This document shows, piece by piece, positions 7,187 through 13,230 of a stretch of 16,637 nt of DNA. The stretch is taken from assembly GCA_003451975.1 (NCBI GenBank), contig DMIX01000366.1, forward strand, positions 1-16,637, read 5' to 3'. Position numbers and translations under genes: made by a program. Below the pieces are notes generated by a model. That model did not search any database, was not told where the DNA came from, and saw only the letters and a list, made by a program, of their open reading frames with translations. Position 1 is the first letter of the stretch, and every line of letters starts with the position of its first letter. Origin of the DNA: Propionibacteriaceae bacterium. Its GTDB lineage: Bacteria > Actinomycetota > Actinomycetes > Propionibacteriales > Propionibacteriaceae.

Positions 7187-8712
7187 AGGTTGCCGTGATC
7201 GGTGCCGGCCATCAAGGCCTGGTGGGTGCTCTCATCCTGGCAAGGGCGGGCGCTGAGGTCACCGTCTTCGAGCAGGCGACGCAGGCCGGTGGCTGCGTGT
7301 GGAGCGAGCAGCGTGGCCAGGTGCTGGTGGAGCGCGGCGCCTGGGAACACGGCGGCATCGTTGAGCTGGCCGAAAGCCTCGGACTGGAGGCCTACGGCTT
7401 GCACTATCGGGAACATTCCCTGCTCAGCGCCACCCGATTCGGCGACGGTGAGCAGCGTCTGTTCGCCACCGACCTGGAGCAGACTGTCGCCGGCCTGGGT
7501 GCGGATGCCGACCGCTATCGACAGTTCGCTGAGTTGGCCGGCTCACTGTTCGACATGCTGGACGCCTTCGCCACTCCGCCCACACTGACCGAGGTGGCTG
7601 CCACCCTGAGCCCCCTGCGCGGTGGCGACCGGCTGTTTCGCACCCTGCTGCGTCCCGCCCAGGTCGTCATCGCCGAGGCTGTGCGCGATCCCCATACTCG
7701 GGCCGCTTTGGAACTGTACGCCGCTCACGGCCAGATTCCGCCGTGGGCACCGGGCAGCGGAATGTTCGGATTGCTGCTTCCTGCCGGTCACGGCGGGCGC
7801 GCGGCGCGTCCGGTGGGAGGTTCGGGGGCACTCACTGCGGCGCTGGTGGGGGCACTCGAAGCCGCGGGCGGACGGCTACTGCTGGGTCAGGCGGTGACCC
7901 AGATCCGCCCGCAGCCACAAGGCGCGGTGGTGTGTACCGCTGAGGATCAACTGCGGGTCGATCGGGTGCTGTCGTCGATCGATGTACGCCGGCTCGCGCG
8001 GCTGGTGCCCGAACTGCCCGCAGAGCTGGCCGGTGAGCTGGGCGCGTTGCACTCCGGACACTTCAATATCAGCGAACTCACCGTCTCGTTGAGCTATCGC
8101 ATCGCCCCGCTGCTGCCACTGGATGCCGATCGCGACGCAGTTTGGTTCACCCAGAAGGCCCCCAGCGATCTGGGTGTCGGCCTGGCTGAGGTATTGGCCG
8201 GACAACTCCCCTCTCGCCCCTCAGCAATGGTCGGCCAGGTAGACCAAGGCCCAGGCACAGGTGGTGCGGTGTGGCTGTCCTCGGTGGTTCCACTGCAGCG
8301 CAACGACGGCGCGTGGAGCACTACGACCGAGCAGGAAGCCGGAACCCGCGTGGTGGATGCGGTCAGTGAGATCCTCGACTGCGATCTGTGGCAGGGGTTG
8401 GACGAGATCGTGGTCTCCGGGCCGCTCACCTGGGGGGCGCGGCTGGCCTCTGATGGCAATCCCAATCACCTCGACCTGAGTATTGATCAGCTATTGGGCT
8501 GGCGACCTGGCGGTCTGGATCGCTGGCAACAGCGTTACCCCTGGCTGTCGTGGTGCGGGGCGGGAGTGCATCCGGGCGGAGGCCTGTCGGGCGCTTCCGG
8601 TGTTGCCGCAGCCGAGGCGATCCTCGCCGGCAACCACGCGCTGCGAAGGACCAACGAATTGGTGGGCCTGTGGCAGGCATTCGGGGCCTACCGCCAACTG
8701 CGAAGGAAGTGA
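7183..8712 (+). CDS. FAD-dependent oxidoreductase, phytoene-desaturase-like
   Basis: This 509-residue flavoprotein begins with the dinucleotide-binding motif VIGAGHQGLVGALILARAG (GxGxxG at 7-12) followed by the ribose-binding FE at the end of strand two. Near the C terminus it has GAGVHPGGGLSGASGVAAA, the conserved FAD-closing motif of the phytoene desaturase / PYROXD2 group. No membrane segment or carotenoid gene is visible nearby, so carotenoid desaturation is unlikely. A two-electron oxidation or desaturation of the operon's small molecule is inferred. The ATG at 7183 overlaps the preceding stop (ATGA), which fixes this start against the longer in-frame extension. Confidence 0.87.
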   Translation: MKVAVIGAGHQGLVGALILARAGAEVTVFEQATQAGGCVWSEQRGQVLVERGAWEHGGIVELAESLGLEAYGLHYREHSLLSATRFGDGEQRLFATDLEQTVAGLGADADRYRQFAELAGSLFDMLDAFATPPTLTEVAATLSPLRGGDRLFRTLLRPAQVVIAEAVRDPHTRAALELYAAHGQIPPWAPGSGMFGLLLPAGHGGRAARPVGGSGALTAALVGALEAAGGRLLLGQAVTQIRPQPQGAVVCTAEDQLRVDRVLSSIDVRRLARLVPELPAELAGELGALHSGHFNISELTVSLSYRIAPLLPLDADRDAVWFTQKAPSDLGVGLAEVLAGQLPSRPSAMVGQVDQGPGTGGAVWLSSVVPLQRNDGAWSTTTEQEAGTRVVDAVSEILDCDLWQGLDEIVVSGPLTWGARLASDGNPNHLDLSIDQLLGWRPGGLDRWQQRYPWLSWCGAGVHPGGGLSGASGVAAAEAILAGNHALRRTNELVGLWQAFGAYRQLRRK

Positions 8713-8717
8713 GGGCC

Positions 8718-9674
8718 ATGGACGATTTCGCACTGATGAATCTGATGACCGGCTACCAGCAGGCAGCTGTCATCGCGGCCGGGGTGCGACTGGGCATCTT
8801 CGATGCGCTCGCGAAGACCCCTCGCACAGCCGCAGAACTGGCCAACCAGTTGGGCACAGCCGAGGCACCCACCCGGGTACTGCTGGCCGCTCTGGAGCGC
8901 CTGGGTTTAGCCACGGACGGGCCCAGGATCTGCCTTACCGACGCCGGTGCTCGCCTCGTCGGTGACGAGGCGTTGGCATTGCTGAGCCTGAAAGAAGCAT
9001 TCTTCGCCAGGGTGTGGAACGACTTGGACCAGGTGGTACGCACCGGCGCTCCGAAGCTGACCAGTTGGACCCAGCGGTGGGCCGATGACCCCCAGCAGTG
9101 TCGCCTGTTCTTGCGTGCCCTGCGGGTGATCGCCGAGGTGAGCGGACCGGACATGATCGCCACGGGGGTCTTCACCAGTGGTGCGAGAGTGCTCGACGCC
9201 GGCGGCGGGTTCGGCTCCTATGCCGCCACTTTGGCCCAGGCCGGTTGCGCGGTGACCCTTGCCGAACTGCCTGTCGTGGCACCCTGGGCGAGTGACGAAG
9301 TGGCCCGGCTGACGACAGGTTCAGGCAGTGTGCAGGTTGTCGCTGAGGACCTGCTCGCGCCGGCCTCGATCGGGGATTTCGAAGCCGGGCTGGTCTCCCA
9401 TGTGGTGCATGACCTCGATGATGCAGATGCGGTAGCGCTACTGGCCGGGGTGCGTGCTCGACTTCGTCCGGGTGCCCCGGTAGTGGTTTTCGAGTTGGCC
9501 GGCGACTCCCCCGGCTTCTTCGGGCCGAGTTTCGATCTGATGATGATGGTCGAGGGGCCCGGCCGTGCCCGCAGCGCCTCAGAAGTCACCACCCTGTTGG
9601 AGGCGTCAGGTTGGACTCAGGTGCGAGAGTTGCCCGCGCAACGCCCACATCTGCTCATCCAGGCGGTGGCGTGA
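8718..9674 (+). CDS. SAM-dependent O-methyltransferase (acetylserotonin-OMT-like)
   Basis: The 318-residue protein has the two-part layout of Methyltransf_2 enzymes. A winged-helix dimerisation domain comes first (about 1-85, with GVRLGIFDALA and PTRVLLAALERLGL). The Rossmann methyltransferase domain follows: the SAM-binding motif VLDAGGGFGSYAATLA at 158-173 and SHVVHDLDD (227-235), whose His231 sits where the catalytic His usually is. The C-terminal FDLMMMVEGPGRARSASEV is typical. Such enzymes methylate hydroxyl groups of aromatic or secondary-metabolite substrates. It starts 5 nt after the flavoprotein gene, with a purine-rich ribosome site (AAGGAAGTGAGGG, 8703-8715). Its presence tilts the operon towards biosynthesis or tailoring rather than pure catabolism (inference). 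Confidence 0.88.
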   Translation: MDDFALMNLMTGYQQAAVIAAGVRLGIFDALAKTPRTAAELANQLGTAEAPTRVLLAALERLGLATDGPRICLTDAGARLVGDEALALLSLKEAFFARVWNDLDQVVRTGAPKLTSWTQRWADDPQQCRLFLRALRVIAEVSGPDMIATGVFTSGARVLDAGGGFGSYAATLAQAGCAVTLAELPVVAPWASDEVARLTTGSGSVQVVAEDLLAPASIGDFEAGLVSHVVHDLDDADAVALLAGVRARLRPGAPVVVFELAGDSPGFFGPSFDLMMMVEGPGRARSASEVTTLLEASGWTQVRELPAQRPHLLIQAVA

Positions 9675-10603
9675 TGGCCGCCGCGCCCGGGGTTGATGAG
9701 GTGTACTCGGCGTTGTTGAGCCGCCTGCAGACGGGGCTGTATCCCACTGGTTCTCGACTGCCGAGTTGTCGGCAACTGGCAGATACCTTGGGCTCCAACC
9801 CCTCCACGATCGATCGCGCGCTGCATCGCTTGGCCGATCAGGGGCTGATACGCACCGTGGCCCGCCAGGGCAGTTTTGTTGCCGCGACCAGCCTGATTCG
9901 CAGCGCGTCGACTCAGGAACTCGCCGGGGAGTTCGAAGACCTGGTGCGGCGGGCTCGCCGCGCAGGCATCAGCGCGACCGACATTCGCACGATGTGGGAG
10001 GAGGGACTTCATCGGGTTACGCGAAGCCCCCGGGTAGCTCTGGTGGAGTGCAATCCGCGCGACCTGGAAACGTTGGGAGCCCGGCTCCAAGCGATCAGCG
10101 GGCTGGAGATCACCGGAGTGCTGATCGACGGGGTGAGCGCCCTGCCCTGTTTGAACTCCAGCTTTGATGTGATCATCACTCCCTTCTTCCACCTCAACGA
10201 GGTGACCCAGTTGGTCGACGATCCCGACAAGCTCGTGGCGGTGAATGTGACCGCCTCACCGAAAGTGCTGCGCCGCATCGCGATGCTCGACCCTCGCCAC
10301 TGCGTGGCGGTGGCCGCCCCCACTGAGCGAGGCCTGCAACAGGTGGGGGGCCTGGTGCGTCAGATCTTCGGTGGCCCGGTGCTCGACTTCTTCATCGGAC
10401 GCGACGATCCCGACGCACTGTCCGAAGTTGGAGCCGTCGTCATGAGTAATGCCAGCGATGCGCTGCCACCGTTGCCCAGTGACGCTGCGGTGATCGCGGT
10501 GGAGTGGGTCATCGAGGACGCCTTTGGGGGCTTCTTGATGACCCAGGTGGAGCGGCTGCTCTCCAGCGAGGTGGACGAGAAGCCGAATCCGGCGGACTCT
10601 TGA
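9674..10603 (+). CDS. GntR-family regulator with a periplasmic-binding-protein-like effector domain
   Basis: This 309-residue regulator has an N-terminal winged helix (about 8-72) with the GntR pattern: LQTGLYPTGSRLPSCRQLADTLG... then STIDRALHRLADQGLIRTVARQGSFV. A linker helix (80-112) follows. From about 118 to 290 there is an alternating beta/alpha domain (VALVECNPRD, EITGVLIDG, FDVIITPFFHLNEV, LVAVNVTASPKVL) that looks like a small-molecule-binding fold, distinct from the common FadR (FCD) and HutC (UTRA) effector domains. I infer that it senses a substrate or product of the operon and controls it. Its start overlaps the methyltransferase stop (TGATG), so it is coupled to the operon it probably regulates. 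The operator is presumably upstream of the first gene, outside the window. Confidence 0.85.
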   Translation: MAAAPGVDEVYSALLSRLQTGLYPTGSRLPSCRQLADTLGSNPSTIDRALHRLADQGLIRTVARQGSFVAATSLIRSASTQELAGEFEDLVRRARRAGISATDIRTMWEEGLHRVTRSPRVALVECNPRDLETLGARLQAISGLEITGVLIDGVSALPCLNSSFDVIITPFFHLNEVTQLVDDPDKLVAVNVTASPKVLRRIAMLDPRHCVAVAAPTERGLQQVGGLVRQIFGGPVLDFFIGRDDPDALSEVGAVVMSNASDALPPLPSDAAVIAVEWVIEDAFGGFLMTQVERLLSSEVDEKPNPADS

Positions 10604-10630
10604 TCAGGCCGGTGCTCGCCAGTAGGACCA

Positions 10631-10673
10631 ATCGAGGGTGGGTACCGACTGTGTGTCGTTACCCACCCTCGAT
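10631..10673. terminator. Large inverted repeat, probable bidirectional terminator
   Basis: The 14-nt arm ATCGAGGGTGGGTA (10631-10644) is perfectly complemented at 10660-10673. Inside, after one mismatch, CGAC (10646-10649) pairs with GTCG (10655-10658) around a TGTGT loop. It sits 27 nt after the stop of the regulator and before the end of a convergent gene, where a terminator for both directions is expected. There is no clear U-run, as is common for actinobacterial terminators. A protein-binding operator is an alternative. Confidence 0.7.
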
Positions 10674-10726
10674 CGATTCTGGTCGTCAAGCCCTCGATTG
10701 CCACATCGCGACCGGCTCGGCGAGGA

Positions 10727-10960
10727 CTACTCCAGGCCGTGCTGAGGCGGCTGCGGTTCCTCCGGAACCGGCTCACCGGATTGGGTGTTCGCCGCTCCCA
10801 AACCTCGCTGAGTTGGATCCTCATCGGGCTGAGGCTCCACGAAATCGTCCGGGGTACCCAACCCCGTGGACAGTGGATTGCCTTGCGAATCGTGAGTGGG
10901 TGTCTCACCAGGCTGTGACTCGGGACTGCCCAAGCCATAGTCATTGACCGAATCAGTCAT
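10727..10960 (-). CDS. Small acidic, proline-rich protein with GLG repeats
   Basis: This 77-residue protein matches no family I recognise. It is rich in Pro, Glu, Asp, Gln and Gly, has no hydrophobic segment and no Cys, and is probably disordered. A short motif recurs: GLGSP at 9, GLGTP at 33, GLGAA at 53 and HGLE at the very end. The gene is supported by a strong ribosome site (AGAGGAGG) 6 nt before its ATG and by the convergent terminator-like hairpin beyond its stop. It follows the HdeD-like gene on the same strand after about 140 nt. Function unknown; a role in binding a partner or in stress is only a guess. Confidence 0.7.
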   Translation of the reverse strand: MTDSVNDYGLGSPESQPGETPTHDSQGNPLSTGLGTPDDFVEPQPDEDPTQRGLGAANTQSGEPVPEEPQPPQHGLE

Positions 10961-10966
10961 CGTCGA

Positions 10967-10974
10967 CCTCCTCT
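10967..10974 (-). promoter_or_regulatory. Strong ribosome binding site of the small GLG-repeat gene
   Basis: On the minus strand AGAGGAGG precedes the ATG at 10960 by 6 nt. It is one of the best Shine-Dalgarno sequences in the window and argues that this short frame is a real, well translated gene. A second AGGAGG lies a little further upstream. Confidence 0.7.
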
Positions 10975-11053
10975 AATTCCTCCTAGGGGTACTGACCCGA
11001 GCCTAGGTCCCCCACCGCAATGGGTAAACCGCTATGGACAGAACGGACGGATT

Positions 11054-11078
11054 CCCACGCCCAGGGTGCCAGCGTGGG
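11054..11078 (-). terminator. Candidate hairpin after the HdeD-like gene
   Basis: CCCACGC (11054-11060) and GCGTGGG (11072-11078) form a perfect 7-bp stem with an 11-nt loop, 24 nt beyond the stop of the minus-strand membrane protein gene. No U-run follows it on the minus strand, so it may be a weak terminator or an RNA-stabilising element. Confidence 0.4.
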
Positions 11079-11102
11079 TAAAAGTGGCAGTGGTGCGCCA
11101 AA

Positions 11103-11711
11103 CTACTGAGCTGCCAACCCGCGGATCGGCTGAGTCTTGGCCGCCATCATCGGCGGTCGCGCAAACCGCCAGGCACGCCACGTCTGAAGCGCTCCCAGGG
11201 TGAGCAGGATGCCTCCAGCAAGGAGGGCCAGCGTCTGGAGGTCGTGCAAGGGTGCGGTCATCAGCAGCACACCGGCAGCGATGTTCACCACGCCATGGAG
11301 CACTGTGGAGACCCGCACCGAGACATCGTTGAGGACGGCGATCATGATCACCCCATTGACGATCCACACCGCACCGATGAGGATGCCCACGATCGGACCC
11401 CAGGTCTGCATGAACGGGCCGAGGTTGATGAAGGCAGCCACTGAAGCGGCAACGAAGGCACCACCAAGGACCCCATAGCCAATGCGTGAGGATATCCTCA
11501 TGTGCGAGGCAAAGACGCCCATGGCGAGGTTGATCAAACCGGTCACTCCGGCGTAGCCGGCCAGTACCGCACCGACCGCCACCGCACTGCGGTCGGGCCA
11601 GGCGAGGATGAACAAGCCACTCACCATGCCAATGAGACCTAAAAGGCCTAGTGTTGCGCGTATTGCCGTAGCAGCAGCGCGATCATACCGACGTAGGACG
11701 TTAGCGGCCAT
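11103..11711 (-). CDS. HdeD/DUF308-like six-helix membrane protein
   Basis: The 202-residue protein has six hydrophobic helices separated by short loops (LGLLGLIGMVSGLFILAWP, then an AVAVGAVLAGYAGVTGLINL helix, IGYGVLGGAFVAASVAAF, WGPIVGILIGAVWIVNGVIM, VSTVLHGVVNIAAGVLLM and LALLAGGILLTLGALQTW) and a short positively charged C-terminal tail. Helix count, glycine-rich packing and length fit the HdeD/DUF308 family, whose E. coli member is linked to acid resistance. The function here is not shown. AAGGAG at 11719-11724 lies 7 nt before the ATG at 11711, so this start is chosen over the GTG at 11717, which would leave only 1 nt of spacing. Confidence 0.82.
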   Translation of the reverse strand: MAANVLRRYDRAAATAIRATLGLLGLIGMVSGLFILAWPDRSAVAVGAVLAGYAGVTGLINLAMGVFASHMRISSRIGYGVLGGAFVAASVAAFINLGPFMQTWGPIVGILIGAVWIVNGVIMIAVLNDVSVRVSTVLHGVVNIAAGVLLMTAPLHDLQTLALLAGGILLTLGALQTWRAWRFARPPMMAAKTQPIRGLAAQ

Positions 11712-11733
11712 GGGCACGCTCCTTGACGCGATC

Positions 11734-11756
11734 CCCGCAGCACCTAGCTCTGCGGG
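11734..11756 (-). other. Hairpin in the leader of the HdeD-like gene
   Basis: CCCGCAG and CTGCGGG form a perfect 7-bp stem with a 9-nt loop ending 22 nt before the ATG at 11711 and about 9 nt before its ribosome site. It could be a leader structure on the minus-strand transcript. In the plus direction it is followed by TTTC but no plus-strand gene precedes it. The rest of the 11718-11869 gap holds an AT-rich patch (TAGAATTATT on the minus strand) that may contain the promoter. Confidence 0.35.
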
Positions 11757-11869
11757 TTTCCGCCCCTCTCACAATAATTCTAACCGGTGGTCGACCGTCG
11801 CACCGGGACGATAGCGATCCCGACCGTGCGTGTCATGCCGCCAGGGCCGCACGCTGGTGTGTCATCAGT

Positions 11870-12184
11870 TCAGGGCAACAATCGTGAGAGGAGCGTTCCC
11901 ACCATGATCAATGGCTGGATCATCATCACCACGATGAGGCCCGCCACTGCCAACCCAACGTAGATCATCACTCGGATGAATCGCACGATGACGTGGATGT
12001 CGTCGGAAGCTCGCTGGGTCAGCCCGAATGAGTAGTAGGGACTCGCGAAACCCCGCAGCGACCCAACGAGCTGATCGGTGGCGGTCTGGATCGAAGGCGG
12101 ATTCCAGGCACTTCGCTGTGGTGAATTGGCTTGGCGCGGTGGCGCCCACGCGGCACCGGGTGGATAGGGAGTCGGCTCAGGCAT
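11870..12184 (-). CDS. Small proline-rich single-helix membrane protein
   Basis: This 104-residue protein is not one I recognise. Residues 1-31 are rich in Pro, Ala and aromatic residues (MPEPTPYPPGAAW...). Residues 32-68 are amphipathic, and one strongly hydrophobic segment lies at about 73-97 (MIYVGLAVAGLIVVMMIQPLI), ending close to the C terminus. Short actinobacterial proteins with a Pro-rich cytoplasmic head and one or two helices are common and mostly uncharacterised. The minus-strand start at 12184 has a weak ribosome site (AAGGGGG). The gene is divergent from the hydroxyacid dehydrogenase, with about 98 nt between the starts. Confidence 0.65.
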   Translation of the reverse strand: MPEPTPYPPGAAWAPPRQANSPQRSAWNPPSIQTATDQLVGSLRGFASPYYSFGLTQRASDDIHVIVRFIRVMIYVGLAVAGLIVVMMIQPLIMVGTLLSRLLP

Positions 12185-12282
12185 CGGTGTCCCCCTTCAC
12201 GTCGGCAGCAATCGACGACCACTGGCACGGGCCTCAAGGGTGGGGCATTCATCACGCAGCCTTCGGCTGGCAGACTCTTTCC

Positions 12283-13230
12283 ATGCTCACCGTCACCGTG
12301 CCCGATACCGATCTGCTCCAACGGCTGGCTGATCTCAGCGACCGAGTGGAGCTGGTGGTGTGGGATCTGGTCGACCCGCTGCCGGCCGACATCGCCGAAC
12401 GGGTCGAACTGGTTCAGATCGGCCACTACTGGGTGCAGCCGCAACGCTGGCGCCGTCTGTTTGAACTCCCCCGGCTTCGCTATGTGCAGCTTCCCTCGGC
12501 TGGCTATGAACACGCCCTGCCGCTGACACCGGCCTACGCCACGGTATGCAACGGTCGAGGTATCCATTCCGCTGGCACCGCCGAGTTAGCCATTGGACTG
12601 CTGCTGGCGTCCCAGCGGGGCTTGGTCGAGGCGATCGACGCGCAGCGTGCCGAACAGTGGCACAGCCCTGAACTCAGCTCGCTCGCCGATCGCCGAGTGC
12701 TGGTGATCGGTGCCGGCTCGGTCGCACAGGCAGTGGCCGCCCGGCTGCGGCCCTTCGAAGTCGATCTCACCATGGTCGGACGCAGCGCCCGCGACGGCGT
12801 CCACGCGGTCGCGGAGCTGCCGGAACTGTTGCGCTCAGCCGAGATCGTGGTGGTGACGGTGCCCTACTCCGAACAGACTCATCACCTGCTGGATGCGCGG
12901 GCATTGGCGGTACTCCCGGACGGAGCGCTAGTGGTGAATGTGGCCCGAGGTCTGGTCGTCGACACCGAAGCACTGCTGGCCGAACTACGCAGCGGACGGC
13001 TGCGAGCCGCCCTCGACGTGACCGATCCGGAGCCGCTGCCGACCGGACACGGACTGTGGCACGCACCCCACACCATCATCACCGCTCATCAGGGCGCCAA
13101 CACCACCGCGACCTATCCGAGGGTGGCCGCACTGCTGCGTCGTCAACTGGAGCATGTCCTCGCCGGTGAGCCCTTGGACAATGTGGTGGGACCCGGTGAA
13201 GGCGGCGCAGGCGCAACTCAGCGTCCGTAG
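12283..13230 (+). CDS. D-isomer-specific 2-hydroxyacid dehydrogenase
   Basis: Starting at the ATG at 12283 gives 315 residues, the family's normal size; the longer upstream frame has no family similarity and overlaps the divergent gene. The NAD-binding motif is VLVIGAGSVAQAVAARL (139-155, GxGxxA rather than the usual GxGxxG). The catalytic set is Arg222 in NVARG, Glu250 in DVTDPEPLP and His269 in ITAHQG. It should reduce a 2-keto acid to the D-2-hydroxy acid, or the reverse, with NAD(P)H in the cytoplasm. There is no Shine-Dalgarno sequence directly before the ATG (CTCTTTCC), so a leaderless or very weakly initiated mRNA is possible. Its stop lies inside the convergent deacetylase gene. Confidence 0.9.
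   Translation: MLTVTVPDTDLLQRLADLSDRVELVVWDLVDPLPADIAERVELVQIGHYWVQPQRWRRLFELPRLRYVQLPSAGYEHALPLTPAYATVCNGRGIHSAGTAELAIGLLLASQRGLVEAIDAQRAEQWHSPELSSLADRRVLVIGAGSVAQAVAARLRPFEVDLTMVGRSARDGVHAVAELPELLRSAEIVVVTVPYSEQTHHLLDARALAVLPDGALVVNVARGLVVDTEALLAELRSGRLRAALDVTDPEPLPTGHGLWHAPHTIITAHQGANTTATYPRVAALLRRQLEHVLAGEPLDNVVGPGEGGAGATQRP

Noticed and set aside
7183..8712. Carotenoid biosynthesis gene (phytoene desaturase)
   Set aside because: No phytoene synthase, GGPP synthase or cyclase is nearby; the similarity is at the level of the FAD fold only.
12028..12282. N-terminal extension of the hydroxyacid dehydrogenase
   Set aside because: It overlaps the divergent small membrane protein gene and shows no similarity to the family; the ATG at 12283 gives the normal protein length.
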